A DNA stretch of 64,000 bases from assembly GCA_028023455.1 (NCBI GenBank), contig JAQFVV010006208.1:5192963-5256962 (forward strand), given 5' to 3'. The stretch comes from Epiperipatus broadwayi (taxonomy: Eukaryota > Onychophora > Udeonychophora > Euonychophora > Peripatidae). Position numbers and translations under genes: made by a program. Shown here in pieces: positions 1-10,585 of this stretch. A model generated the notes under the pieces. It made no database searches. It worked only from the letters and a program-made list of their open reading frames with translations, and had not been told where the DNA came from. Position 1 is the first letter of the stretch. The number at the start of each line of letters is the position of its first letter.

Positions 1-236
1 AGCAATTAATTTGTTTAAAAATTCTTTTAATATTACGTGTATGTGGGGTTACTTGAAAATTGTGGGTAATATTTAGTATAAATTTGTTATGTTTCAATGA
101 AATCAAAGAATTTTTATTATTAAAAATTTATAATTGTGAAGCAATTAACTTGTTTAAAAATTCTTTTAATATTAAGTGTATGTGGGATTCCTTGGGAATT
201 GTGGGTAATATTTAGTATAAATTTGTTATGTTTTAA
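1..236. repeat. Imperfect tandem duplication in intron
   Basis: About 95 bases starting AGCAATTAATTTG at 1 recur starting AGCAATTAACTTG at about 140, with only a few substitutions. Both copies contain the stretch ending GGGTAATATTTAGTATAAAT. The spacing is about 139 bases. It lies in the intron before the first visible exon; no coding capacity is seen. Confidence 0.8.
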
Positions 237-448
237 TCCTTTACATCTTTACATATGAGAAGTCTGCTTGTAGCAGTGAAAGTAATATTTATAGTTTAGA
301 GTTTATTTTCTTTGGCTAGCCTGGTTTAATTTTGAATTTGGGATAATTTTGATTAATATATATGTATACATATAGATCATTTGTATGTATGTGTATGTCA
401 TTTATAAATTAATATCTTTATTTATTGATTATTATAAATTTTTTACAG

Positions 449-718
449 AAGAGCCATTACAATTCTTAATTCCTCTTTGTGATCAAAAAGTGACTCAAAT
501 AGCTAGCATAGTTACATTCACCTGTGAATTGTCTAAAGCCATTCCACAAGTTGTTTGGAAAAAGGAAGAAACCATCCTCAAGAAGAGTAATAAGTATAAT
601 ATTCAATCAAGTGATACTAAACACACATTGACCATCAGTCATGTAGATAGTACAGATGTTGGAGACTACAGTATAACCGTGAAAGATAAGATCAGTACTG
701 GAAAGCTGCTTGTTGAAG
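449..718 (+). CDS. Ig I-set domain exon (Ig-c, super-repeat copy 1) of giant titin-like muscle protein
   Basis: This 270-base exon encodes one complete Ig domain of about 90 residues beginning EEPLQFLIPL. The acceptor is TTTTACAG ending at 448 and the donor is GTATAA at 719; both borders are phase 1. Ig hallmarks are the first-sheet Cys in TFTC, the core Trp in VVWKK and the DVGDY motif before strand F. The usual second Cys is replaced by Ile (DYSI), so no canonical disulfide can form. The style (short basic loop, LTISHVDSTD) resembles obscurin/titin I-band Ig domains. It is homologous by position and sequence to the exon at 24025-24297. Such domains act as structural beads in sarcomeric filament proteins. 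The reading frame is open further upstream, but that part is intron, not a start. Confidence 0.93.
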
Positions 719-1312
719 GTATAATTTTTTTTAGAATAGTTGAAGTTAAAAAAAATACACTAAAATAAAATAGCCTTTAATAATTGTTTAATGTTTTTTT
801 TATTCATAAATCAAATATAAGCATAAATATAACCATAGAAATATCATTAAAAATTGATATTTTATTCAATTCTACAACCATGAATAATAATCGATCTTTT
901 TTTGATCATGAGCCAGTTATGGGACACATCTTTTCTCCCTCCAATGTTAGTACAATATGTACAGAGAGAGATGATAGGAAAAGTAAATGTAAAAGAGGCT
1001 TGGGCTATTGCAAGGTCCTCATTCTATCAATAGAAAATTCCATTATCTAAAAAATGGAACATCTAATTTAAATACTGGGCCTGATTTACATATTGGTCTT
1101 CACCACTATATATATATTTTAATGTTGCAGTTCGATTCAGCATTATGATTCCAGCAGCAATCTGCCGAAATCTGACTCAGTGCATTTAAGACTTATTTTA
1201 GTGTTGTTGTTACCTTTTCTTATTAACTTGAACAGTGCAAGTTTTGTAGAATTACATAATTTTATGAAAAGTGTATAACAATCGAGATTGATATTTTATC
1301 TGTGCAAAGATT

Positions 1313-1371
1313 TTTCCAATATTTAAAGCATGAAGCAATAACAGAATTACTTCATGCTTCAAATATTGGAA
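1313..1371. repeat. Short perfect hairpin
   Basis: The arm TTCCAATATTTAAAGCATGAAG returns in inverted form at about 1349-1371 around a loop of roughly 14 bases, with one or two mismatches. It sits immediately upstream of the LINE fragment below. Confidence 0.6.
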
Positions 1372-1372
1372 T

Positions 1373-2015
1373 ATGGAACCAAAGTATCTTGACCTAATAA
1401 TCAAAATTAATCTGGATGTAATGCCTACCAACACATATCTATTCTACAAAAGACAAACAGCCAAAATAGACCCCATCTGCATAAACAGCAAAAGACAAGA
1501 AGAAGCATTCAATCACATTATTCTCAACTGCACTGATCTGGGTAATATCCGAAAAATTATCTATGAAAACTCAAAAATTGATTACTACAAAATCCTCTCA
1601 CTTAAAGACTGCCTTAAAACCAAAAAGATTGTAGTAATAAGACTCTCTTTTTTTAACTTATACCATATGGATATTTAGATGTATGAAATATTTCATTACT
1701 CAACATCCGAATGAAAATACCTATTTCATTCAAAAACTAACCCAAATGAGGAATAGAGATCAATTGCTTACATCAAAACTTTAATTCGAAGATACCTGGA
1801 ATCTATTCACAGTTCTATAAATACCTAAGTCTTAACGCTTCAAGCTCAATCTCATCAAAAAAACACTCTAAATCAAGATGTACGTAACAAGCAACAAGGT
1901 TCTCTCATGTAAGATGAACAACCTGCCATCACAACAATATAATGCCCTTTACTTAACACCATCTTTTTCAACATGTAATTAATTTACTAAATAAATTTAT
2001 ATTTGGAAAAAAAAA
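1373..2015 (+). mobile_element. 3' end of a non-LTR retrotransposon (LINE), degenerate
   Basis: The open frame 1373-1678 translates to about 101 residues with a Cys-rich motif typical of the region after the reverse transcriptase in many LINEs: CINSKRQEEAFNHIILNC, preceded by MPTNTYLFYKRQ. This resembles the zf-RVT domain (shuffled Cys-His zinc motif ending HxxxxC). A downstream frame continues with stops to about 1785. The sequence then ends with AATAAA near 1991 and an A run at about 2006-2015, the expected LINE 3' tail. Only the 3' portion is present, which is typical 5' truncation. The clade cannot be assigned. Confidence 0.65.
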
Positions 2016-2788
2016 AGATTAAAATGATTAATTTTAGATTAATAATTATTCAAATTTTATTTAATAATGGCAATTTAATATTTCAATTTTAAAGTACTGT
2101 AGTTAAATTTAATTAAATATCTTCTTAATCACTTATATTCCAAGCATACAATTATTTGGAGAGTATTTAAATGATTTTTGATATTCTTGGTGTAGATTTA
2201 AATCGGATTTTAATGTAAGAAGTTGAAGTTAGTGGTCATAGGTGTAGATAATTTTGAAAAGTTATTTCATTATATGCAATGTTTGTCGTCTGCTAACTAG
2301 CATTATGACTTGGACTAAAATTTCTCCTGTAACAAATTTTGAACAAAATATCACATGATCACCCTTCCTATTACTGCTAGTAACAAATTTTCATAAGAAA
2401 AGCCTGTATTGTTTAAATTTGTCATATTTTGTTTTTATTTTAAATGTCTCTAATTCTACTAAAATGAAGCAACTATGATTTTTTTTTATTAACTAAAAAT
2501 AATTTAGGAATTAATAATCACAGTTGAAACAATAGCAAACATATCACTTTCAACTATGTAAGATAGGAGGAGTGGAATCATAAAAAAAGAGATAGATGAG
2601 ATGACTTACTTAAAAAAATATTGAAGTTATGTACAAGGACAGAAGTCAAATAATTATAGGAAATAACAAATAATTATAGCAGGCAAAACTCTCCATACAG
2701 TAGTGCCACCCCTGTGCCAACCAGAGTAATCAATGGATGCCAGAAGGCTTGTGCATAAAATCCCGATCTAGTGCCTACTCATCCAATA

Positions 2789-2831
2789 TCCCCAGACTAG
2801 TTTCTGGCTTGTGGCCTTCATCAGTGAGGAG
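2789..2831 (-). ncRNA. Hammerhead ribozyme-like core (HR1)
   Basis: On the minus strand the order is: stem I strand UCCUCA, CUGAUGA (2825-2819), a stem II hairpin, GAAA, palindromic ACUAGU as stem III, the cleavage-site C, then UGGGGA pairing back to UCCUCA. All elements of a type I hammerhead are present. Stem II closes with a non-canonical pair. Confidence 0.55.
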
Positions 2832-2904
2832 CCTTAGATCTGAGAGCACTGCACCTAGATCTTAGGATCCTAAGATCTAGGTGCAGTGCTCTCAGTTCCA
2901 AGGC

Positions 2905-2946
2905 TCCTCACTGACGAAGGCCACAAGCCAGAAACTAGTCTGGGTA
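2905..2946 (+). ncRNA. Hammerhead ribozyme-like core (HR1)
   Basis: UCCUCA (2905-2910), CUGACGA (2911-2917), stem II GGC/GCC, GAAA (2931-2934), stem III ACUAGU and cleavage C at 2940 are seen. The 3' stem I strand UGGGUA is weakened by one mismatch. It is the inverted partner of the core at 2789-2831. Confidence 0.5.
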
Positions 2947-3110
2947 TATTGGATGAGTAGGCACTAGATGGGGATTTTATGCACAAGCCTTCTGTCATCC
3001 ATTGATTACCCTGGTTGGCACAAGGTGGCACTACTGTATGGAGAGTTTTGCCTGTTTAATAACAGTTATGTGTTAGCATAAGAGATGGGGATCATGTGAT
3101 GTTTAGTAGT

Positions 3111-4011
3111 TTAAATAATTATAGAAAATAACTTTGTATAAAGATAGTATTATGCCTGTTTTACAATGACTTGACATTTAAACTTTAGTTGACATTATCT
3201 TTGTAATGAGGAAACGGCTACTTCCCTGGGAAAAAAAGTATAATAGTGCAAAAACAAAATTACCCTTTCATCTTGAATGAAGTTCTTCCATGATATTTTG
3301 GGTATTAAAGAAATGAAATATAGTAAAATGTTTTCTATTATAAGATTATATCAGAAAAAAATCATTATTATAACTGCAGATAAAATTATTTATGATAATA
3401 AGCATGGTTGACGCAAACAGTGAAAAGTTTTGTGATCAGCTTACAGTCAAAGTACACAAGAGGTACATAATGATGGGTGAAAAATTAGAATACACAGATT
3501 GAAAGGTCAAAAAAAAATACAGTTGAATATTGTGGCTTTGGATTCAAAAAAATTATCTAATTTTTGATATTCCAATGACATTGTAATGCCATACCCATTA
3601 TTCAATTAAATGAAATATCATTTACAAGACACCTGAAGTACATCTGGCTTGCTAATCAGGTGATGGAAAAAGAAGTATGGAGTAGATTATATGAAGCTCC
3701 AAATGAATGATAAAGAAGAATTGAAAGAGAATATAGCGTTCAGTATATGACCATGAATATATATATCATTTTTTTTATAAGTTGACATGTTAGATTTAAG
3801 GTGTAGATTACTAAAATCAAAATAACTTATTTTAAAGTAAAAAGGTAAAGGTCTTTTTTAAAAAAATTAAACTATTTTACAAATATCAGCAAACTTATAT
3901 AAGAAATAAATATCAAGATTGATAACATCTGAAAATTTGAAAACAATGAAAGATCAAGTGAGGTTCTAAATAACCAAAATAATTTCTATCATATAATAAA
4001 TATATTGAAGC
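3111..4011. other. Intron sequence without recognisable features
   Basis: AT-rich intronic DNA. I see no open frame above background, no tRNA-like boxes and no repeat shared with the rest of the window. Confidence 0.5.
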
Positions 4012-4378
4012 ATGTCAGTAAAAGGTACTTATGTATTAGACCTGGTGTGACATTTCACATATCTATCATACTACTGATAAATTTGGGAATTGCTGCTTTA
4101 TGTTTGCAGCAGCGGAATGCTGTATTAAAGCTCAAAACCTACTAATCTCTAACACTAATACATAAATCTGAAAAAGTAAATTTTTGACAATATGAAAAAC
4201 ATAAATTTGTACACAAAAATAATAAACACATTATGATACTAAATAAAAGTAGGTAGTTGTGAGTTTTTTAATACGGCATTCTGCCGTCGTAAATACGGGC
4301 AGCAATTCCCAAATTTATTGGCAGACTGATATATATGTGAAATATCACAGCAGGTCTAATACATAAGTACCCAGTAAA
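4012..4378. repeat. Fold-back (palindromic) repeat
   Basis: The left arm at about 4012-4150 (GGTACTTATGTATTAGACCT, AATTTGGGAATTGCTGC) returns inverted at about 4245-4378 (GCAGCAATTCCCAAATT, AGGTCTAATACATAAGTACC). A spacer of roughly 100 bases separates them. Arms are about 85-90% matched by eye. No coding sequence was seen. The inner parts of both arms contain GCAGCGGAATGC/GCATTCTGCC, so the inversion is continuous. Confidence 0.75.
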
Positions 4379-4380
4379 AT

Positions 4381-4512
4381 AAATAATCAAATAGCTTTAT
4401 TTCTTGGGAATTCATAAGAATTCTGACTGCCCAAAATGTCAGAACTGGATTTGATCCAAAGACCTTATATTCCAGAATCTGACATTCTATTGTTGTACTA
4501 AACCACATATGT
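4381..4512 (-). mobile_element. tRNA-derived SINE (family S1)
   Basis: On the minus strand, box A-like TGGTTTAGTACAACAATAG is followed about 45 bases later by box B-like GGATCAAATCC. Then comes the tail TTCTGACATTTTGGGC and AATAAAGCTATT. The same tail logic (TTCTGGCA, ATAAGAATTC, AATAAAG) occurs at 9722-9838 and 46851-46975. This defines one SINE family with a diverged tRNA head. Confidence 0.65.
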
Positions 4513-4519
4513 TATAAAT

Positions 4520-5845
4520 TAAAAAATAAAGATTATGCAAATTGGAAAGAATACCTATATATTTTGTATCAAAGTACTATTTTTATTAATCGTCAGAGAT
4601 AAGGATTCTCTATTACAAAAAGTTTAAAACACGACAATTCTAAAAAAATATATACAAACAGGTTTTCAACAGGGTAATTTATATTCAAATATTAGAGGAT
4701 CATAACAATACCATTCAGTGTGGTGAACTGAGATTTTTTTTATTTTAATTTTCTGTGATTAACTCGGAGACATTTAGCTTGTGAGTCTGTCTCTCCCATT
4801 ACATTAAATTTTGCAAAATAATTAGGATGTATTTGGTGGATTTAAATACAAAATCCTCAGAAATGGAAGATGCGAATCTGAAGATTATTGAAATTGATAT
4901 CAAACAAATGGATGCAGAAAGTCACTAGCATTGCATTATAAATATTATACTCATCTGGGAAAAAAAGTATAGCATTAAATCTAAAAAAATCCTTAATAGC
5001 ATAAAATAAAAAGAGATTAATAATCCATTACCAATGAAAAGAGACCTAACAATGTACAAACCATTTGTCTTTTCTAGAAGATTATGGTAATGGATCATTT
5101 TAAACAAATTATAGTTTTATTTTGAAAAGAACTGCCATTATATAAAAGACAGGGGGTGCATTGTAAATAACACAAAAATGTAAAAAATTCAACATATGCT
5201 TAAGCAAGTGGATACCTTTATTAATTATAACAATGATCATTGATATGTTAAGCATAAACTTGTAGATCAGAAAAATGTATATAACAAAGAAATTTGATAT
5301 TTTATTAAGACTTTTTATGTTAGTTTGTGGGGAAAAAATAGTCTGTTTCTGTTTTACGAGAAGACCAGATGCTGTAATATTTTTATTTTATTTTTACATA
5401 TTATATTTTATTATCTATACCAAAAACAATAAACAAAGTTTTTGGTTCAACACTGAAGCTTACAATCTTAGCTTTTTTGCTAAAATCAGAAATATGGAAT
5501 TGTTAAATTACTGATTGCCATACCGTATCAAATCATTTTTATTTATCTTTAACAATTTTGTATTTTTATCTTTAAGTAATTTGTATTTATTAGAAAACAT
5601 CTCATATTTATTGAATTTGCTAAACATTTTGATAATTTTATATGCTGTGGCTAGCTGCTTCCACACAGACCAAATGCAATATGGCTGACATTAATGAGAT
5701 GAAATTTACATCATTATTTAACATTAAACTGGCATTTATTTATCTCTAAACTAATGTTTATATACAGAGTACAGGAATAGCTGTGTGTGTTTCAATTAAA
5801 AGTAAACTTAACAATAAATTATTTTATCATAAAATTACATTCATG
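4520..5845. other. Intron sequence, no gene seen
   Basis: AT-rich. Short open frames of 60-79 codons exist on both strands but show no domain resemblance, no splice-flanked structure and no repeat relationship. Confidence 0.5.
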
Positions 5846-5854
5846 TTATATATA

Positions 5855-6955
5855 ATAAATGAATACCCTCTGACCAATACAAGATATAGAATTTATGCAG
5901 GAATAAAAAGAATCCCTCTTATTCTTACGACTCAAATATTTATATATGAGCAAATCTGAAGTACTGGCACAGAAGGTGTGACAATATAATGGTCACTTTA
6001 AATTACTATATACAATGTCTGAATGAATGACGCCAATGAAATTTTCTAGAATTTACTAAGCGTCATTCCAACTGAAACTTAATCATATATATAAATAAGC
6101 ATTTATTTTTATAGCGTCTGTATACAATTTGTAATTACATTCATATCGGCCTTTCAAGCCAATTGTGCAAACGCTTTGCGAGTGTTAAATAATAAATGAA
6201 TACCCTCTGACCAATACAAGATATAGAATTTATGCAGGAATAAAAAGAATCCCTCTTATTCCTACGACTCAAATATTTATATATGAGCAAATCTGAAGTA
6301 CTGGCACAGAAGGTGTGACAATATAACGGTCACTTTAAATTACTATATACAATGTCTGAATGAATGACGCCGATGAAATTTTCTAGAATTTACTAAGCAT
6401 CATTTCAACTGAAACTTAATCATATATATAAATAAGCATTTATTTTTATAGCGTCTGTATACAATTTGTAATTACATTCATGCATAAATTCTATATCTTG
6501 TATTGGTCAGAGTGTATTCATTTATTATTTAACACTCGCAAAGCGTTTGCACAATTGGCTTGAAAGGCCGATATGAATGTAATTACAAATTGTATACAGA
6601 CGCTATAAAAATAAATGCTTATTTATATATATGATTAAGTTTCAGTTGGAATGACGCTTAGTAAATTTTAGAGAATTTCATCGGTGTCATTCATTCAGAC
6701 ATTGTATATAGTAATTTAAAGTGACCGTTATATTGTCACACCTTCTGTGCCAGTACTTCAGATTTTCTCATATATAAATATTTGAGTCGTAGGAATAAGA
6801 GGGATTCTTTTTATTCCTGCATAAATTCTATATCTTGTATTGGTCAGAGGGTATTCATTTATTATTTAACAAAAGCGTTTGCACAATTGGCTTGAAAGGC
6901 TGATATGAATGTAATTACAAATTGTATACAGACGCTATAAAAATAAATGCTTATT
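5855..6955. repeat. Family C repeat: two direct plus inverted copies
   Basis: A unit of about 336 bases beginning AATAAATGAATACCCTCTGA (5855-6190) is followed by a second direct copy (6191-6483). An inverted copy (about 6484-6870) and the end of another inverted copy (about 6870-6955) come next. Landmarks in each are CAAATATTTATATATGAGC, GGCACAGAAGGTGTGAC and AGCATTTATTTTTATAGCG. Copies differ at only a few positions, so the array is young. A strongly diverged relative lies at 23190-23610. Confidence 0.85.
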
Positions 6956-6965
6956 CATGTTATAT

Positions 6966-7446
6966 AATGATTGTGCCTATAGCTGTTAACAAGCTTTTCA
7001 GAACATCCCTAGCCCCAGACTGGTTTCTAGCTTTGTCTTTCATTTTTGAGGCATTAGGATATTCAAGCATTAGATTTAAAATACCAGGTCAAGCCCAGCA
7101 CTTTATCTAATGTTTAATTATCAAGTAGAAAATCTGAAATTTTCAGTCTTCAAATTCAGCTATCTAACTTAGTTCAGATACACCATATATAAAATTGCCA
7201 AAGCTTTAAGAGCAGTAACAATAATTGCAAGCAAATCAAGTCATATGTCAGATGACTTAATAGTTAAACATTAGATAAAGTGCTGGTTTGACCTGGTATT
7301 TTAAATCTAATGCTTGAATATCCTAGCACCTCACTGATGAAAGCCAGAGCTAGAAACCGGTCTGGGGATCGGGAATAGGAATGTTGTAAAAAGCTTGTTA
7401 AGAGCTATTGGCATGGTCATTATATAACATTTGTAATACAAGCTTA
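6966..7446. mobile_element. HR2 fold-back repeat, left part
   Basis: The left arm (GATTGTGCCTATAGCTGTTA, CCCCAGACTGGTTTCTAGCT, CAGCACTTTATCTAATG) returns inverted at 7264-7430 (CATTAGATAAAGTGCTGG, CTAGAAACCGGTCTGGGG). HR2 is related to HR1 by its hammerhead segment but differs elsewhere. A second HR2 copy lies at 17150-17490. The right end of this copy has been split off by the TTAA insertion at 7451-8195 and resumes at 8196 (ATTAAGTCACGTGATG). Confidence 0.8.
7329..7367 (+). ncRNA. Hammerhead ribozyme-like core (HR2)
   Basis: The 5' stem I strand CCUCA, CUGAUGA (7334-7340), a stem II hairpin with AGC/GCU, GAAA (7353-7356), palindromic stem III ACCGGU, cleavage C (7362) and 3' stem I strand UGGGG are in the correct order and spacing for a minimal type I hammerhead. 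Confidence 0.6.
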
Positions 7447-7450
7447 TTAA

Positions 7451-8195
7451 CCCTTTTCCCGCCTCTTACGAAGCTCCTCGTCGACGTCTGACGTCACTCT
7501 AACTCTGCCAGTTCTTATGCTAAAATATTCGTTTGAGAGGTATTGAATAGGTTTTTAAAAGTTCTGTAAGATGGTGCCCTCTTCCGATTTATTTTACAAG
7601 TAAAAAATAAAAAAAACGCATTTAAACCTAAACAAAGAAAGAACATGAGTTGTGATTGGTTGTTACGGTGCTCTCAGCCGAAAAAGACATTCTGATTGGC
7701 TGGAAAGAACAAAGAAACCGCCTGATCAAAGAAAATAAAGAAAAACGCTGAGATTTTCATTTCGAATATGATTTAAAGTATTATAAAAGTATATTTTGAG
7801 AAATTGCAAATTATTTTCAGATAGAATACTAAAAAAACAAAATTATTTTCGAAAAATATTGAAGATTTTAGTAAAAATATTTAAGATTTAGTAAAAAGAA
7901 ATATTTACTTTTCTATAATGTAAAAGTCGACCTTTTTGTTTATATTATAGCTTTTATGTTGCCGAAATTGAATATTTTAGAATAAATAAATAGCAATTTA
8001 TTTTTGAAAGAACTTTCGTTATCTTCATAACCTGAAAAATTAGTAATATACTTTTTATAAACGTATCTGAGTTGAATTTAATATTATAGGTGAATATGTT
8101 TTAACAATAGGCTTTGTCTTCAGTTTGTGAGTTGGCCAATTAAAAGATTTGATTTTTACCTCATACAACCAATAATATAATTAGCGATTAAAAGG
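7451..8195. mobile_element. TTAA-flanked piggyBac-like non-autonomous element
   Basis: A 745-base insertion is bounded by TTAA at 7447-7450 and TTAA at 8196-8199. It splits an HR2 repeat. The undisturbed HR2 copy at about 17448-17475 reads AAGCTTATTAAATTAAGTC, which is the exact empty site. The element starts CCCTTTTCCCGCC and ends GCGATTAAAAGG, so its ends share an inverted CCTTTT core. TTAA-specific duplication is characteristic of piggyBac-type transposases. There is no transposase frame, so it would be a MITE-like derivative. Its first 300 bases are less AT-rich than the surroundings. Confidence 0.75.
7489..7496. promoter_or_regulatory. CRE-like palindrome inside the TTAA element
   Basis: TGACGTCA is a perfect cyclic-AMP response element consensus. 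Inverted CCAAT motifs (GATTGG) follow at about 7657 and 7694. Whether this is an active promoter is unknown; an eight-base match alone is weak evidence. Confidence 0.3.
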
Positions 8196-8725
8196 TTAAA
8201 TTAAGTCACGTGATGTATGACTTGATTTCCTTGCAATTCTTGCAGTTAGATTCAGTATGCTTAATTATTTCTCATTTAATACGTACATAATAAATATAAA
8301 GTGAAATGTTACTTACGCAACTAACCAATACAAAGGCATTGTCATAAAATTAAATTAGTAATTTATTTACAAAAAAAAAAAAGTAAAAAAAATTAATTAA
8401 AAATTAATAAATTTTAGTAATCTTCTTGTGATATTCATTTTATGTATAAAAATTATAAATAGATATTTACTTTTAAACATAAATTTTATATTAAAAACAA
8501 AACAAAAATGAAATGGGCAGAGTAATGGATTCAAGACATAGTTGTTCATAAATCAGAGCTTAACTTGATATTTTTGATACCCACATGACCTTTTAAGAAT
8601 CTAATTATTTGTTTGCTTCTATAAAAATTAAAAAATTTGTGAAATGATATAATCAATATTTTATTGATTATTAATAGTAGAATATTGTTTGATAAACTTG
8701 TTTTTCTTTTTTTATTTTATTTTAG
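8196..8725. other. HR2 right end, then plain intron to the acceptor
   Basis: HR2 sequence resumes (AAGTCACGTGATGTATGACTT, a near palindrome) to about 8226. AT-rich intron follows, ending in a T-rich polypyrimidine tract and TTTTAG at 8720-8725. Confidence 0.6.
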
Positions 8726-9013
8726 CGGCTCCAGAGTTTGTACTAAAAGCAAAATATAAAGATACAATTATAATCGAGAAAGGAGAACTGTTGAAGCTTG
8801 ATGTTGCCTACAGCGGTAGTCCAATACCCTCAGCAACATGGAGTAGAAATGAAGCCATATTATCACCATCTGAGCATGTCAAAATGGAGACTATTGATTC
8901 AGCAGCCATTCTGACAATAGAAGAAACTGTTCGCCCTGATTCAGGAAGTTACAGTCTGTCACTGAAGAACGATTTTGGTGATAAAACTGCCACCATTGCT
9001 GTATCAGTGCTAG
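8726..9013 (+). CDS. Ig I-set domain exon (Ig-d, copy 1) of giant titin-like muscle protein
   Basis: This 288-base, phase-1 to phase-1 exon has acceptor TTTTAG and donor GTAAAT. It encodes about 96 residues beginning APEFVLKAKYKD. The pattern (xGELLKLDVAYSGSPIPSATW, then DSGSYSLSLKN) is that of titin A-band Ig domains, which precede Fn3 modules, with the GxPxPxxxW core. Both canonical disulfide Cys are absent (Val and Leu instead), common in intracellular Ig domains. The domain is followed by Fn1 exactly as its paralogue 29036-29323 is, and the two exons have identical length. The ATG at 8689 upstream is intronic and is not a start. Confidence 0.94.
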
Positions 9014-9394
9014 GTAAATCAGATTGAATACTAAATTTAAATGAGTTCTGACTTTCCTTTAAATTTATTAAATTGTATTCGTTTCAAAATTAAGCAAATG
9101 CCGATTTAATTTTATTACAATTTGATCTACTCCTGAAAAAAAAAAAGAAAAGATATTTTTTATAAGAAAAAGTATCAATAGAAATTTTTTAATATATTTG
9201 AATATACTTTTTTTATTAATCTTTAAAAATTATATTAGATTTTAATTATTTTGGCTGCCATTTAATCACATTGATTTTTTAAACTAAAATAAAAATGCCA
9301 TTTTACTTTCTATTTGATTTATTGATGGTATTTTATTTCTATTATTTAGAGAAGATTCTTCTCAGTTGTAGTATCATAAACAAAGATATTAAAC

Positions 9395-9612
9395 CACTAA
9401 ACATCATATGAGCACCATTTGTTATGCTTACACAAGCTGTTTTCACAGAGGCAAAACTCTTTCTTACAGTAGCGCCACTCATTGCTAGTCAGGGTATTCA
9501 ATGGATGCAAGAAGGTTTGTGTATAAAGTCCCTATCTAGTGCCTACTCATCCAATATCCATTGATTACTTTGGCTTGCACCAAGTGGCATTTTGCCTCTG
9601 TGAAAACCAAGA
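9395..9612. mobile_element. HR1 fragment with short inverted ends
   Basis: It contains GGCAAAACTCTTTCTTACAG, GCCTACTCATCCAATATCC and the inverted end CATTTTGCCTCTGTG. The hammerhead segment has been lost by an internal deletion that joins CCAATATCC to CATTGATTAC. Confidence 0.7.
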
Positions 9613-9721
9613 TGTACTTGGCTTACTAATATGTCTGTAGTATGATTTTCACTAGACCATTCTCACACAAGGCAAAGCTTATGTGTAGTGAAATTCACAC
9701 AAATATTCATTAAATGAATAA

Positions 9722-9838
9722 TGCTAATAGCTTTATTGCTCAGGAGTTCATAAATTTGAGTGCCAGAACCAGTCCTGGAACCTTCTGATTTCGAGTTAGC
9801 TGCTCTAACAATAACACCAAACCACACAGGCACACAAT
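9722..9838 (-). mobile_element. tRNA-derived SINE (family S1)
   Basis: On the minus strand there is a GTGTGGTTTGGTGTTATTG head, AGCAGCTAACTCGAAATCAG in the anticodon-like part, box B-like GGTTCCAGGAC, then TTCTGGCACTCAAATTTATG and AATAAAGCTATTAG. The tail matches the S1 copies at 4381 and 46851. Confidence 0.65.
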
Positions 9839-10139
9839 ATACGATAAAGCAAAAGGAACTGTTCATTCTAGTGTTATACTTGTTTTTTTTGGTTATGAAA
9901 ACATACTAAGATATCTCTTTATGAATATCAAATAGTTTATGATAGTTAGTTTCCATATGATATTATTATTCAATTTTAAATATATACACACATTTCTCAA
10001 CTAGTTTAACAATGGAATTTTATTTTTTTGTTACGTGTCTATAAATTTCACATTAGTCTCAGCCATAAATGATTAAAACATCTTGCTAAATGAACTGTGT
10101 GTTATTAGTTACATATCAAATGATTTCTTTTAACCATTA

Positions 10140-10585
10140 AACATCTCATGATCACCATTCTTTATGCTACTGTATGGAGAGTTTTACCTCTGTGTAAACA
10201 GCTTGTTTAAGCATAAAGAATGATGATCATGTGATGTTTAGTAGTTTAATACCAATCCTGCCTAATAGGATTATGATGACTGTGGTTATTAAAGAACCAA
10301 AGTCACTAAAAAGTATGGATGTTGAAGTGAGTTCAGATCTGTACGACTATACAAGCTTCTACGGTAAAAGGTGGCTGCTCAAGGACTGCATTAGATTCTA
10401 AGATCTAGGTCCAGTGCTATCAGATCCAAGGCTCCTCACTGATGAAATCCACAAGCTAGAAACTAGTCTAGAGATACTGGATGAGTAAGCACTAGATAGG
10501 AACTTTATGCACAAATCTTCCTGCATCCATTGATTACTCTGGCTAGCACTGAGTGGCACTACTATATGGAGAGTTTTACTGTGTA
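10140..10585 (+). mobile_element. HR1 copy, longer form
   Basis: It runs from ATCTCATGATCACCATTC through CTAATAGGATTATGATG and GGTGGCTGCTCAAGGAC to GGAGAGTTTTACTGTG. It shares its long internal part with the copies at 41540-41950 and 50876-51409. The start (CTACTGTATGGAGAGTTTTA at about 10167) duplicates the end, so terminal redundancy is visible here as well. Confidence 0.8.
10433..10474 (+). ncRNA. Hammerhead ribozyme-like core (HR1), decayed stem I
   Basis: CUGAUGA (10439-10445), GAAA (10459-10462), ACUAGU and cleavage C are intact. The 3' stem I strand reads UAGAGA instead of UGGGGA, so pairing is weakened. Confidence 0.45.

Larger units (their letters stand above)
2680..3110. mobile_element. 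HR1 fold-back repeat (two inverted copies), hammerhead-bearing
   Basis: Two copies of a repeat (called HR1 here) meet head to head at the palindrome CTAGATCTTAGGATCCTAAG, centred at 2867/2868. The arms run about 188 bases each way. Outer ends read GGCAAAACTCTCCATACAG on the left and its complement on the right. The tail to 3110 (AACAGTTATGTGTTAGC, GATCATGTGATGTTTAGTAG) is part of the same family as seen in other copies. Each arm carries a hammerhead-like core. HR1 recurs at least twelve times in this window and is always intronic here. Confidence 0.85.

Noticed and set aside
8689-8725. ATG at 8689 as a translation start
   Set aside because: It lies in the polypyrimidine tract before the TTTTAG acceptor; the domain begins at 8726.
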